From contig NZ_CP058335.1 in the NCBI RefSeq assembly GCF_013391105.1, forward strand, positions 2,480,001-2,544,000: DNA of 64,000 nt. The letters run 5' to 3'. Of the stretch, positions 29,059 through 39,849 are shown piece by piece (the stretch's first letter is position 1; each line of letters starts with the position of its first letter). A program made the translations under genes and the position numbers. Below the pieces are notes generated by a model. It made no database searches, was not told where the DNA came from, and saw only the letters and a list, made by a program, of their open reading frames with translations. This DNA is from Natronomonas salina. GTDB lineage: Archaea > Halobacteriota > Halobacteria > Halobacteriales > Haloarculaceae.

Positions 29059-29919
29059 TCAGTCGTCGCCGGTCGGGTACTCCGCGTCGAGGACGTCCGC
29101 CTCGTCCGGGGTCTCCTCGGGCGAGACGCTCCCCGTCCGGTAGCCCGCTAGATCCAGCGTCACGTGGTCGAAGCCCAGGTCCCCCACGTGCTCCCGCGCC
29201 GCCGCGGCGAAGTCGGGGTCCAGCGCCCGCTCGAGTTCGTCCTCGCCGACCTCGATGCGCGCCAGCCCGTCGTGGTCGCGGACCCGGAACTGCTCGAAGC
29301 CCCACGTCCGGAGCAGCCGTTCGGCCTTCTCGACCCTCGTGAGCCGCTCCTCCGTCACCTCCAGGCCCGTCGGGATGCGCGACGAGAGGCAGGCCATCGA
29401 CGGCTTGTCGGCCACCGACAGGTCGTAGTGCCGCGCGATCTCGCGGACCTCCTCCTTCGCGATGCCGTGCTCCAGCAGCGGCGAGTAGGCGTTCAGCTCC
29501 TCGACCGCCCGGAGGCCGGGCCGGTGGCCCTCCCCGGGGTCTGATGCGTTCGTCCCGTCGCAGACCGTCTCGATGTCCAGCTCCCGCGCCTTGTCGAACA
29601 TCCGCCCGAGGCGCATCGACCGGCAGTGGTAGCACCGCTCGTCGCCGTTCGCCACGAACGCCTCGCTGTCCAGCTCCGAGAACGAGACGATCTCGTGGCG
29701 GACGCCGATCTCCTCGGCGACCCGGGTGGCGTCCTTCAGTTCGGCGGCCGGCAGCGTCTCGCTCTTCGCCGTGCACGCGACGGCGTCCTCGCCGAGCGCC
29801 TCGTGGGCGAGCGCGGCGACCACCGCGGAGTCGACGCCGCCGGAGAAGGCGACGACGACCCCGTCGAAGGACCGCAGGTCCTCGACCGCGGCCTCGCGCT
29901 TCGCCTCGACACTGGTCAT
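29059..29919 (-). CDS. larE: LarE-type ATP-dependent sulfur transferase
   Basis: 286 residues. The PP-loop SGGVDS (26-31) adenylates the substrate carboxylate. LarE converts the pyridinium carboxylate to thiocarboxylate for the nickel-pincer (NPN) cofactor. Three cysteines are in place: C96 and C99 (ERCYHCR) and C177 (SMACLSSR). Single-Cys LarE enzymes sacrifice their own sulfur; three-Cys versions hold a [4Fe-4S] cluster and can turn over. This gene is of the three-Cys kind. No LarB, LarC or LarA gene is adjacent. TATA-like CTTTTCTA is placed about 27 nt upstream. Confidence 0.9.
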   Translation of the reverse strand: MTSVEAKREAAVEDLRSFDGVVVAFSGGVDSAVVAALAHEALGEDAVACTAKSETLPAAELKDATRVAEEIGVRHEIVSFSELDSEAFVANGDERCYHCRSMRLGRMFDKARELDIETVCDGTNASDPGEGHRPGLRAVEELNAYSPLLEHGIAKEEVREIARHYDLSVADKPSMACLSSRIPTGLEVTEERLTRVEKAERLLRTWGFEQFRVRDHDGLARIEVGEDELERALDPDFAAAAREHVGDLGFDHVTLDLAGYRTGSVSPEETPDEADVLDAEYPTGDD

Positions 29920-30035
29920 GTCCTGTGCCTGGGGGTGCGCGTAGAAAAGCCCAGCGTCACTAGAGAGGGGTTTTCTCAGATGAGCGTGGCAACTGCTGGT
30001 CCGCTAAGTCTCCGAAACCCTCGGTCGGCTGGGGC

Positions 30036-30695
30036 TCAGTACCGCCCTTCCAGCCACTGTACGACGTCGGTGATCTCCTCGGGCGTCGTCCCGTGGCCGA
30101 CGCCGTAGCGCTCGAACCGCACGTCGGCGCCGTCCCCCTCCAGCAGTTCGGCGGCGCGCTCGGCGCGCTTCGGGGGGATGACCTGGTCCATCGCGCCGCA
30201 GCCGACGAAGACGGGCTTGTCCTCGGCGCTGGCGACCTCGTCTTCGTGTTTCTCGGCGAGGTAGCCGTTCAGCGCGACGACCCAGCGGTAGGCGTCGGGG
30301 CGCTCGAGCAGCGCCGAGAGGCTGGTGATGGCGCCCTGGCTGAAGCCCAGTAGGCCGACGCGCTCGGGGTCGAGGTCGTACGCCTCGACGGCCGCCTCGA
30401 CGAACTCGTGGACGAGGTCCAGGCTCCGGCGGAACCCCTCGGGGTCGGGCTGGCTGTTCTCGAGGCCGCCGTCCGAGAGGTCGAGGTCGTACCAGGTGTA
30501 GCTGTTCGGCCCGCCCATCGACTGGGGCGCGCGGACGCTCAGCACGTCCAGGTCCTCGGGCAACTGGGCGCCGATGGGCAGCAGGTCCCGCTCGTTCGTC
30601 CCGCGGCCGTGGATCAGCACGACGGCGGGGGCGTCCGACTCGGCCGAACCCGGCCGGTACTCGTGGACCAGCGGGAGGTCGGGAGCGTCGCTCAT
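30036..30695 (-). CDS. Phospholipase/carboxylesterase family hydrolase
   Basis: 219 residues, alpha/beta hydrolase fold. LIHGRGTNERDLLPIG carries the oxyanion region, GLLGFSQGAITSL the nucleophile Ser (GFSQG), CGAMDQVIPP the acid, and GVGHGTTPEEI the histidine. The family (acyl-protein-thioesterase-like) hydrolyses short-chain esters; the natural substrate is unknown. Upstream of larE on the same strand, with a 116-nt gap. Confidence 0.9.
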   Translation of the reverse strand: MSDAPDLPLVHEYRPGSAESDAPAVVLIHGRGTNERDLLPIGAQLPEDLDVLSVRAPQSMGGPNSYTWYDLDLSDGGLENSQPDPEGFRRSLDLVHEFVEAAVEAYDLDPERVGLLGFSQGAITSLSALLERPDAYRWVVALNGYLAEKHEDEVASAEDKPVFVGCGAMDQVIPPKRAERAAELLEGDGADVRFERYGVGHGTTPEEITDVVQWLEGRY

Positions 30696-30780
30696 ACCGG
30701 GAGCACGCGCCGGACCGACTAAAGGGACCGGTGGGACTTGTGTTACGGCACCGTCTCGCGTGTGAAGAACTACCACAGGC

Positions 30781-30786
30781 TTTATT
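30781..30786 (+). promoter_or_regulatory. TATA box of the HVO_0416-type zinc finger gene
   Basis: TTTATT 27-32 nt upstream of the ATG at 30813; leaderless arrangement. Confidence 0.6.
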
Positions 30787-30812
30787 GGCGCCGTCCGCCA
30801 ACGGAGACCTGT

Positions 30813-30983
30813 ATGGCGACCGCGAACGACGACATCTTCGACGAGTTCCTCGAGGAACGTGGCCACGAGACCGACCCCGCCTCCTGGGAGCGCGACTACA
30901 ACAAGAAGCGGTGTCCCGACTGCGGCGGCCTCCACGGACTCGAGGCCTCGACCTGCTCCGTCTGCGGCTGGCGACCGAACTGA
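30813..30983 (+). CDS. HVO_0416 family zinc finger microprotein
   Basis: 56 residues. An acidic N-terminal helix (DDIFDEFLEERGHETD) and a WERDYNKKRC transition precede a CPDC...CSVC zinc ribbon (four cysteines: C34, C37, C48, C51). It closely matches the pattern of the haloarchaeal HVO_0416 family of microproteins, for which no biochemical function is established. It lies 133 nt before a UvrD-like helicase gene that has its own promoter. Confidence 0.88.
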   Translation: MATANDDIFDEFLEERGHETDPASWERDYNKKRCPDCGGLHGLEASTCSVCGWRPN

Positions 30984-31084
30984 CCGGCCGCCCCGCTCCT
31001 CCTCGGCGTCCCCGCAGCCTCCGTTCCCTCCCCGCTCACTCTCCGTGCCGTTCGCCGGCGTTTCGGCGCGCGGAGCAAGCACGC

Positions 31085-31092
31085 TATTTATA
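31085..31092 (+). promoter_or_regulatory. TATA box of the UvrD-like helicase
   Basis: TATTTATA centred about 28 nt before the ATG at 31117; a strong match to the haloarchaeal consensus. Confidence 0.75.
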
Positions 31093-31116
31093 CTTCAGGA
31101 CGGTCTCTAGATACCA

Positions 31117-32961
31117 ATGGCCGATTCCACCCACGTGACACGACTCTTCGGGGGCCCCGGCAGTGGGAAGACCACTGCGCTCCTCGACCGGGTCGACGAG
31201 ATGCTCGACGACGGCGTCGCGGTCAACGACATCCTGGTCGTCTCCTACACCCGCGCGGCGGCCGCCGAGGTCCGCGACCGCCTCGCCGAGCGGCTCGACT
31301 GCACGCCGAAGTCCCTGCGCGGCAACGTCTGTACGATGCACGCGAAGGCATACGAACTGCTGAACCTCTCGCGGGGCGACGTCGTCGGCGAGAAGCACAA
31401 GGAGGAGTTCTGCGACGAGTACGGCCTGGAGTTCGAGGACGAGTACAAGTCCTCGCGCCGGCGATCGGCCCGCTCGACGACCCTCGGCAACAAGATCATC
31501 GCCACCTCCCAGTGGCTCCAGCGGACCGAGCGCGACGTCGCCGACTGGTACGACGTCCCCTTCCAGTGGAACGAGGAGGAGGTCCGCCTGCCGCCGGACA
31601 TCGACGACAACGCCCAGACCGGCAACAAGTACACGCCGACGTGGCCCAGCGACGACGACCGCGTCGACATCCCCGAGGCCATCCGCGCGTGGCGGACCTA
31701 CAAGGGCGAGGAGGGGGTCGTCGGCTTCGCCGACATGCTCGAGCGCGTCCAGCAGCGGTCGCTGCTGCCGAACGTCGAGCACCTCGTCATCGACGAGTTC
31801 CAGGACATCACGACGCTGCAGTACGGCGTCTACGAGGAGTGGAAGCCCCACATGGAGAGCGTCCTCATCGCCGGCGACGACGACCAGGTCGTCTACGCCT
31901 GGCAGGGCGCCGACCCCGCGCTGCTGCTCGACGAGGAGGTCGACGACGACATCGTCCTCCCGAACTCCTACCGGCTGCCATCCCGCATCCTCAACGTCGT
32001 CAACACGGAGATCGAGCACATCGAGAAGCGCCAGGACAAGGACCTCAAGCCGCGCAAGCAGGGCGGCGTCGTCGAGGCCGTCCCGTCGCCGTCGATGCTC
32101 GACCTCGTGCGGAACGTCCGCGGCACCCTCGAGGAGGACGAAGAGGGCAGCGTGATGGTGCTGTTCCGCGCGCGCTACCAGATGTTCCAGTTCATGGACG
32201 AGTTCATCGACGAGGGCATCCCGTTCACGTCGCTGACCGACCAGCGGATGTGGACCGACCGCCTGCGCGGCTACGTCGACGCCATCGTCGCCGTCGACGA
32301 GGACGAGCCCATCGACGGCCTGCAGGCCCAGCGCCTCGGCGAGATGCTCGCCGAGAGCGCCTTCGGCACCGGCGAGCGCCAGGACTACTTCGACGCGCTC
32401 GACGAGATGCAGGACGCCGAGGGGGTCGACGACCTCACCGACATGGAGGTCGCCCCCGACTTCGTCGACGACCACGCGCCGTTCGCGCCCGGGCCAGCCT
32501 CCGCCGCGGACATGCTCACGAAGGTCTCGAACTTCCAGGAGCGCTCCGTGAAGGCGTACTTCAAGGGCGACTACCGCGGGATGGACCCCACGCGGCTCCG
32601 CCTCGGCACCATCCACTCCGCGAAGGGCCGGGAGGCCGACCACGTCTTCGTCGCGACCGACCTCACCGAGAAGGTCGTCGAGCAGATGGCCGCCTCGGTC
32701 GAGGACCCGGAGGACGTCCCCGGCGTCACCGAGTTCAACAAGCATTCCGACCCCGTCCCGACGCTGACCGACAACGAGCGCCGGGTCTTCTACGTCGGGA
32801 TGTCGCGGGCCCGCGAGCGGCTCGTCCTCCTGGAGAACCTCGTCGACGGCGCGCCGACGCTCCCCATCGACGTCCTCCTGCACAACGAGCCGGTGGACCT
32901 GTCTCTCGAGGAGCTCATGCGCGACGCCCAGGAGGCCGGCGCCGAGGCGACCGCCGACTGA
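31117..32961 (+). CDS. UvrD/Rep-family superfamily 1A helicase
   Basis: 614 residues. Motif I GGPGSGKTT (12-20), Ia VVSYTRAAAAEVRDR, motif II VIDEFQD, motif III GDDDQVVYAWQGADP, motif IV NSYRLPSRIL, motif V GTIHSAKGREADHVFVATDL and motif VI VFYVGMSRARERLVLLEN are all present. It is a probable 3'-5' DNA translocase acting in repair or conflict resolution. It is shorter than bacterial UvrD and has reduced 1B/2B insertions. Confidence 0.95.
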   Translation: MADSTHVTRLFGGPGSGKTTALLDRVDEMLDDGVAVNDILVVSYTRAAAAEVRDRLAERLDCTPKSLRGNVCTMHAKAYELLNLSRGDVVGEKHKEEFCDEYGLEFEDEYKSSRRRSARSTTLGNKIIATSQWLQRTERDVADWYDVPFQWNEEEVRLPPDIDDNAQTGNKYTPTWPSDDDRVDIPEAIRAWRTYKGEEGVVGFADMLERVQQRSLLPNVEHLVIDEFQDITTLQYGVYEEWKPHMESVLIAGDDDQVVYAWQGADPALLLDEEVDDDIVLPNSYRLPSRILNVVNTEIEHIEKRQDKDLKPRKQGGVVEAVPSPSMLDLVRNVRGTLEEDEEGSVMVLFRARYQMFQFMDEFIDEGIPFTSLTDQRMWTDRLRGYVDAIVAVDEDEPIDGLQAQRLGEMLAESAFGTGERQDYFDALDEMQDAEGVDDLTDMEVAPDFVDDHAPFAPGPASAADMLTKVSNFQERSVKAYFKGDYRGMDPTRLRLGTIHSAKGREADHVFVATDLTEKVVEQMAASVEDPEDVPGVTEFNKHSDPVPTLTDNERRVFYVGMSRARERLVLLENLVDGAPTLPIDVLLHNEPVDLSLEELMRDAQEAGAEATAD

Positions 32962-32991
32962 CCGGCTCGGAACCACACCGCCGCTTCGACG

Positions 32992-33252
32992 CTACGTCTC
33001 CCCGTCCCCGTCGTCGCTGCCGCCCCTGCGCCGCCACGGCCGGTAGTTCTTCAGCCGCCTGACGCGGCCGACCGTCTTGTCGGTCAGCCGGACGTAGACG
33101 TACTCGCTGACCGCCAGCAGCCCCAGCGCCGCGACCAGGAAGAACGCGCCCAGGCCGTACTGGCCCTCCAGCAGGTTGAAGACGCCGACCATCGCGACCG
33201 GGCCGGCGACCACGAGCGTGCCGACGAACTGCAGCGACCTGACGACGCCCAT
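32992..33252 (-). CDS. Small two-TM protein, paralogue of the next gene
   Basis: 86 residues: two TM helices (VGTLVVAGPVAMVGVFNLLE and GAFFLVAALGLLAVSEYVYV) and a basic cytosolic tail. It aligns along its TM part with the protein at 33259-33582 (shared G-T-x-V-x-A-x-P-x-A spacing, G-A-x-F-L, A-x-x-L-L), so the two are an old tandem duplication. Gap 6 nt; same transcript. Function unknown. Confidence 0.75.
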   Translation of the reverse strand: MGVVRSLQFVGTLVVAGPVAMVGVFNLLEGQYGLGAFFLVAALGLLAVSEYVYVRLTDKTVGRVRRLKNYRPWRRRGGSDDGDGET

Positions 33253-33258
33253 CCGTGC

Positions 33259-33582
33259 TCACTCCCGGGCGTCGTCGGCGTGGCCGCTGCCACGTTTGTC
33301 GGCGTGGCCGCTGCCACGTTTGTCGGCGTGACCACCGTCGCGTTCGTCGCCCGCGTCGGGGTCGGCGGCGTCGCCGAGGACGACGTCGCTCGCGCCGCCG
33401 AGGAGCTCGCCCTTGAGGTCGGGGAGGTAGTACTGTCCGAGGAGCAGCGCCGCGCCGAGCCCGAGGAAGACGGCCCCCGTCACCGGCCGATCGCCGAAGA
33501 CCAGGAACTCGATCCCGAGGAGGGCGATGGGGATCGCCAGCACGGCCGTCCCGTACAGCGAGATGGTGTCGATGAGGCCCAT
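33259..33582 (-). CDS. Small two-TM protein with repeated GHADKRGS tail
   Basis: 107 residues: TM helices (YGTAVLAIPIALLGIEFLVF and GAVFLGLGAALLLGQYYL) resembling the downstream paralogue, then a polar tail ending in tandem octapeptides (GHADKRGS twice, then GHADDARE) encoded by a 24-nt DNA repeat. The tail is probably not folded. First gene of a two-gene unit. Function unknown. Confidence 0.75.
   Translation of the reverse strand: MGLIDTISLYGTAVLAIPIALLGIEFLVFGDRPVTGAVFLGLGAALLLGQYYLPDLKGELLGGASDVVLGDAADPDAGDERDGGHADKRGSGHADKRGSGHADDARE
33274..33321. repeat. Two perfect 24-nt tandem repeats plus partial third copy
   Basis: 33274-33297 and 33298-33321 are identical 24-mers, and a third partial copy starts at 33322. 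They are in frame (8 codons) and lie in the C-terminal tail of the small membrane protein, so copy number can change without frameshift. Confidence 0.9.
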
Positions 33583-33670
33583 TGTCGGGTAGTCGTCGCT
33601 GGACGGGAAAAGCCCGCCGCTCCCGCCCGGATTACGACACGCTTTCGGCGCCCCCCGGCGTAGCCGGGGT

Positions 33671-34267
33671 ATGTTCACCGGCATCGTCGAGGAGACGGGG
33701 GAGATCGTCGACGTCCACGACGGCCCCGAGGGCCGCCGGATCCGCGTCGCCGCCTCGTTCTGCGAGGACCTCGAGCACGGCCAGAGCATCGCCGTCAGCG
33801 GGGCCTGCCTGACCGTGGAGGACTGGAACGCCGACGACTTCGAACTGTTCTGCTCCGAGGAGACGCTGGAGCGGACGTACCTCGACGAGGTCGAGGTCGG
33901 GGACGCCGTCAACCTCGAGCGGGCGCTGCCCGCCGACGGCCGCTTCGACGGTCACTTCGTGCAGGGCCACGTCGACGGCGTCGGCGAGGTAACCGAGATC
34001 GAGCAGGTGGGAGATGACTGGTACTTCGGGTTCTCGCTGCCCGAGGAGCTGGCGCGGTACGTCGTCGAGAAGGGGTCGATCTGCGTGGACGGCATCTCGC
34101 TGACCGTCGCGGACCTCCGGGACGACGACGGCGACTTCGTGGTCGCCATCATCCCCGCCACGTACGACCTGACGACGCTCTCGGGGAAGGCCGTCGGCGA
34201 TCCGGTGCACCTCGAGGTCGACGTCGTCGCGAAGTACGTCGAGCGCCTCACCGAGGGGTACGTCTGA
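33671..34267 (+). CDS. ribE: Riboflavin synthase (bacterial alpha-chain type)
   Basis: 198 residues made of two homologous lumazine-binding barrels. Repeat 1 starts MFTGIVEETGEIVDV; repeat 2 starts about residue 98 with GHVDGVGEVTEI. Each has a substrate-site segment (VSGACLTVED and CVDGISLTVAD). It dismutates two 6,7-dimethyl-8-ribityllumazine molecules to riboflavin. Most other archaea use an unrelated pentameric riboflavin synthase, so this is a bacterial-type enzyme. Confidence 0.96.
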   Translation: MFTGIVEETGEIVDVHDGPEGRRIRVAASFCEDLEHGQSIAVSGACLTVEDWNADDFELFCSEETLERTYLDEVEVGDAVNLERALPADGRFDGHFVQGHVDGVGEVTEIEQVGDDWYFGFSLPEELARYVVEKGSICVDGISLTVADLRDDDGDFVVAIIPATYDLTTLSGKAVGDPVHLEVDVVAKYVERLTEGYV

Positions 34268-34291
34268 ACGGTCTCCAGCAGTTTCGCCCGA

Positions 34292-35197
34292 CTACCCGAC
34301 CAGCGGCAGGTTCTCGCGGACCTTCTCGGCCAGCGACATCGCCTCGTAGCGCTCCCGGAACGTGGCGCGGTTGGCCTCGTCGAAGAAGTGGTTCGTCGCG
34401 AGGAGGTACTCCTCGGTCACCGCGCAGCCGACGCAGACCGGCTCGCCGGTGAGCCGCTCGGTCCTGATATCGGCCTCGCAGCTGATGCTGCCGCAGTTGC
34501 CGCAGTAGGTGTAGGTGGCCGCCTCGGGGCCAGCGGTCTCGCAGTGGTCGCAGCGCCGGACGCCGTCGTCGCGGACGACGTGGCGCTCGCCGGCGGCGTC
34601 GTACTCGTAGTGGTGGCGGTGGTCGCCGAGTTCGACGGCCGCGTCGACGCGGGGGACGTACAGCGGCCGCATCGAGCGCAACGAGACGTCGTCCGGGACG
34701 GGGCGGCACTCCGTGGTGAACTCCTCGCCGCCGTCGGTGTAGGTGACCTCCTCGGCGAGCAGCTCGCAGAGCCGTTCGGTCACCCACTCGCGGACCGCCT
34801 CGCCGGTCTCCCGGAAGCGGACGGCGCCGCCGCCGTGCTCGCTCTGGGCGTCCTCGAGGGAGACGGCCTCGACGCCGACGAGGTCGACGAGGTCGTCGGG
34901 CGCCAGCCGCGGGCCGCGGTCGTCGGCCTCGACGACGACGTGGTCGCGGCTGTCGACGCGGTGGACGACCTCGCCGCTCGCTTCGAAGGTCCCGCGGGTG
35001 ACCGCCTCGACGTCGACGACCGGAAGGTAGCGGATCGCCACCTCCGGCTCGGGCAGCTCGTCCCGTGACGGCGCGTTCTCGACGTCCTCGAAGACGTCGT
35101 AGAGGACGCGCTCGGGGTCGCCGACCGGCAGCGTCTGCTCACAGAGGATCCGGTACCCCTCGGACCCGGTCCCCGGGCGGTCTTCCTGGCCTGTCAC
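34292..35197 (-). CDS. Uncharacterised zinc-ribbon protein
   Basis: 301 residues from GTG 35197. The N-terminal two thirds are acidic with no recognised motif (ILCEQTLPVGDPERVLYDVF, then VRFRETGEAVREWVTERLCE). A cysteine cluster follows: RRCDHCETAG, TYCGNCGSISCEAD and GEPVCVGCAV, enough for two zinc sites. A C-terminal helix is EEYLLATNHFFDEANRATF. The GTG is supported by TCTTTTTG on the minus strand (about 35221-35228) some 27 nt upstream. Possibly nucleic-acid binding (inference only). Confidence 0.72.
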   Translation of the reverse strand: MTGQEDRPGTGSEGYRILCEQTLPVGDPERVLYDVFEDVENAPSRDELPEPEVAIRYLPVVDVEAVTRGTFEASGEVVHRVDSRDHVVVEADDRGPRLAPDDLVDLVGVEAVSLEDAQSEHGGGAVRFRETGEAVREWVTERLCELLAEEVTYTDGGEEFTTECRPVPDDVSLRSMRPLYVPRVDAAVELGDHRHHYEYDAAGERHVVRDDGVRRCDHCETAGPEAATYTYCGNCGSISCEADIRTERLTGEPVCVGCAVTEEYLLATNHFFDEANRATFRERYEAMSLAEKVRENLPLVG

Positions 35198-35375
35198 TGG
35201 CGGGTCTGGGCACCGCCCCGGCAAAAAGACGCCGCCCGGAACAGCCGGTGAGTGGGCGCCGAGACGGCGGTCGAGACCGCCCGAAGGGCCGGCGAACGTC
35301 AAATAACGCCTCCTATAGCCTGCAGAACGCTGTAATCGATGGTGGGTGCAGGGACGCCCACGGGGATACTCGACG

Positions 35376-35525
35376 ATGGAGAGGGACCGAATCGACGCGA
35401 TTCTCGACCGACTGGAGGGACTACTCGACGAGATCGACGAGCCCGAGCAGCGGAAGGAGCTCCGCGAGATCCAGCAGCTAGTCATCGGCGTCAGGGAGAA
35501 CTGCGCGCCCGACGAGGAGGGCTGA
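35376..35525 (+). CDS. 49-residue predicted coiled-coil protein
   Basis: MERDRIDAILDRLEGLLDEI starts an acidic helix with heptad-like leucines, continuing to IQQLVIGVRENC. Third positions are less uniformly GC than in neighbours but the acidic composition is haloarchaeal. It ends 16 nt before the convergent mutS stop. A TATA-like CCTATAGC (35311-35318) lies about 60 nt upstream. Possibly a small regulatory microprotein; unrecognised. Confidence 0.55.
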   Translation: MERDRIDAILDRLEGLLDEIDEPEQRKELREIQQLVIGVRENCAPDEEG

Positions 35526-35541
35526 CGGAGGACCGACCCCG

Positions 35542-38181
<2,640 letters not shown>

Positions 38182-38251
38182 ATCCCGAGGTGCATCTCGG
38201 CGGCCAAATACTCACCGGACGGCGGGGTTCCGCCGACGGGAGGCGGCGGAT

Positions 38252-38258
38252 TATTTAT
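38252..38258 (+). promoter_or_regulatory. TATA box of the 92-aa membrane protein gene
   Basis: TATTTAT about 27 nt upstream of the ATG at 38281. Confidence 0.65.
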
Positions 38259-38280
38259 CGTTGCCGCGGAAGCCTCCGCC

Positions 38281-38559
38281 ATGGCCGACGACGAACCGAG
38301 ACCCCTCCTCGACCCGCGTCTCTTCGCCCCCAGCGAGTTCCTCGGCGAAGACATGGAGCACAACGTCGACGTCACCGGCGACACGAGCATCGAGGTCACC
38401 CACGACCTCGACCTCGACCTGCCGGTCCGGCGGATCGAGATCGGCGCCCTCGCCTTCGCGGTCCTGGTCGTCGCCCTCGGGCTGTTGACCCCCGTCGGGC
38501 CGACCGTCCAGCTCGCCGCCGCCCTTGGCGCCGTGCTGGTCGCCGACCTGCTCCTCTGA
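38281..38559 (+). CDS. Small acidic membrane protein
   Basis: 92 residues. About 50 soluble residues (DPRLFAPSEFLGEDMEHNVD) precede two short hydrophobic segments (ALAFAVLVVALGLLTPVG and VQLAAALGAVLVADLLL). A strong leaderless promoter supports it. No family recognised. Confidence 0.72.
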   Translation: MADDEPRPLLDPRLFAPSEFLGEDMEHNVDVTGDTSIEVTHDLDLDLPVRRIEIGALAFAVLVVALGLLTPVGPTVQLAAALGAVLVADLLL

Positions 38560-38646
38560 ACGGCCGGGGCGTGCCGCGGGCTGCTTGCGCGACCGCCACC
38601 GCGATCGCTACTGCGACCGCCGCCCGCGACGGGCGCGGCCCGCGGC

Positions 38647-38652
38647 TTTTAT
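38647..38652 (+). promoter_or_regulatory. TATA box of the mgtE pair
   Basis: TTTTAT about 28 nt before the ATG at 38678. The ATG at 38651 overlaps it and is therefore unlikely to be used. Confidence 0.65.
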
Positions 38653-38677
38653 GACTCGACCGCCTCACTGCAACCGT

Positions 38678-39253
38678 ATGGACGCCCGCCGCGAGGTCTG
38701 GCGCATCTACCGGGAGTCCATCGGCATCCTCGGGGTGAGCCTCCTCGGCGGGCTGTTCGCCGGGACCGTCCTCGGGAGCGGGCCGATGCGGGAGGCCTTC
38801 GTCCAGTTCCCGGGGCTCCTGTTGCTCCTGCCGGCGTTCCTCGCCACCCGCGGCAACGTCTACGGCGCCTTCGGCGCGCGCATCTCCTCTGGGCTCCACC
38901 AGGGGCTCATCGACCCCGAGTTCGAGTGGGACGACCGGCTCGCCAACGCCGTCGTCGCCTCCTTCGTCAACGGCATCGGCATCTCGGTGCTCATCGGGGC
39001 CCTCTCGTGGGCCATCCTGCAGGCGCTCGGCCGGGAGTCCGCCCGGCTGGTCGAACTGGTCGGCATCACCTTCGTCTCGGGCGTGCTGACGTCCGTCGTC
39101 CTCGTCTTCGGGCTGCTGATACTCGTCTTCGGCAGCTACGAACTCGGGCTCGACCCCGACAACCTCGTCGGCCCGCTGGTCACCACGCTCGGCGACGTCT
39201 TCGGCGTCTGCTTCCTCTACGTCGCCGTCGTCGTGGTCGGGGTGGTACTGTGA
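38678..39253 (+). CDS. MgtE-type Mg2+ transporter half (first MgtE domain)
   Basis: 191 residues with about five TM helices and no N-terminal or CBS cytosolic domains. The signature LLPAFLATRGNVYGAFGARI corresponds to the pore helix region. VTTLGDVFGVCFLY carries the conserved pore aspartate that binds Mg2+ in MgtE. Bacterial MgtE homodimers use one such domain per chain; here a second gene overlapping by 4 nt (GTGA) encodes the other, giving an SLC41-like heterodimer. Confidence 0.88.
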   Translation: MDARREVWRIYRESIGILGVSLLGGLFAGTVLGSGPMREAFVQFPGLLLLLPAFLATRGNVYGAFGARISSGLHQGLIDPEFEWDDRLANAVVASFVNGIGISVLIGALSWAILQALGRESARLVELVGITFVSGVLTSVVLVFGLLILVFGSYELGLDPDNLVGPLVTTLGDVFGVCFLYVAVVVVGVVL

Positions 39254-39816
39254 GCGGCAGCGACCTCGGCTCCTGGCGCACGCGCCACATCGTCGCGACG
39301 ATGTTCCCGCTGCTCATCGCGCTGTCGGTCCTCGAGATGGGGTCGGGCTACGTCCTCGAGTCCCTGGAGGAGACGTACCTCGCCAACCCGACGCTCCTGA
39401 CGCTCGTCCCCGTCATGATCGGGATGGGCGGCAACCTCGGGGCCATCCTCTCCTCGCGGCTCTCGACGCGGCTCCACCTCGGGACCCTCGAGTTCGACCC
39501 CCGGAACCGCGTGCTGCTGACGAACGTCGCGGCCATCCTGCTGCTGGCGGCGACCGTCTTCACCGCCCTCGGCGTCGCCGCGTGGCTCGTCGGACAGGTC
39601 TTCGCCCACCCCATGGCGTTCTCGGACCTGCTGGTCATCTCGCTGGTCAGCGGGATGCTGCTGGCCGGATTGGCAGTGCTGCTGTCGGTCGGCGCGACGT
39701 GGGTCTCCTACCGGAAGGAGCTGGACCCCGACGACACCACCATCCCCGTCGTCACGAACGTCTGCGACATCTGTGGGGTCATCATCCTCTCCGGCGTCGC
39801 CGCGGTCGTGCTGTAG
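39250..39816 (+). CDS. MgtE-type Mg2+ transporter half (second MgtE domain)
   Basis: 188 residues from a GTG overlapping the previous stop. VPVMIGMGGNLGAILSSRL matches the conserved MgtE pore segment and VVTNVCDICGVIIL the TM5 aspartate. It is translationally coupled with the first half and probably pairs with it one-to-one in the membrane. It lacks any visible Mg2+-sensing domain. Confidence 0.87.
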   Translation: MSGSDLGSWRTRHIVATMFPLLIALSVLEMGSGYVLESLEETYLANPTLLTLVPVMIGMGGNLGAILSSRLSTRLHLGTLEFDPRNRVLLTNVAAILLLAATVFTALGVAAWLVGQVFAHPMAFSDLLVISLVSGMLLAGLAVLLSVGATWVSYRKELDPDDTTIPVVTNVCDICGVIILSGVAAVVL

Positions 39817-39849
39817 GCGCGCCGACGCGAGGGGGAACGAGTAGACGGC

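Noticed and set aside
31084-32976. A 630-residue minus-strand frame opposite the UvrD-like helicase
   Set aside because: Antisense shadow; the plus-strand gene has all SF1 motifs and a promoter.
33274-33321. Possible CRISPR or minisatellite array
   Set aside because: Only two contiguous 24-mers with no spacers, in frame inside a coding tail. A coding repeat, not CRISPR.
38560-38677. Riboswitch upstream of the mgtE pair
   Set aside because: A TATA box 28 nt before the ATG leaves no leader to fold, so a Mg2+ riboswitch is unlikely.
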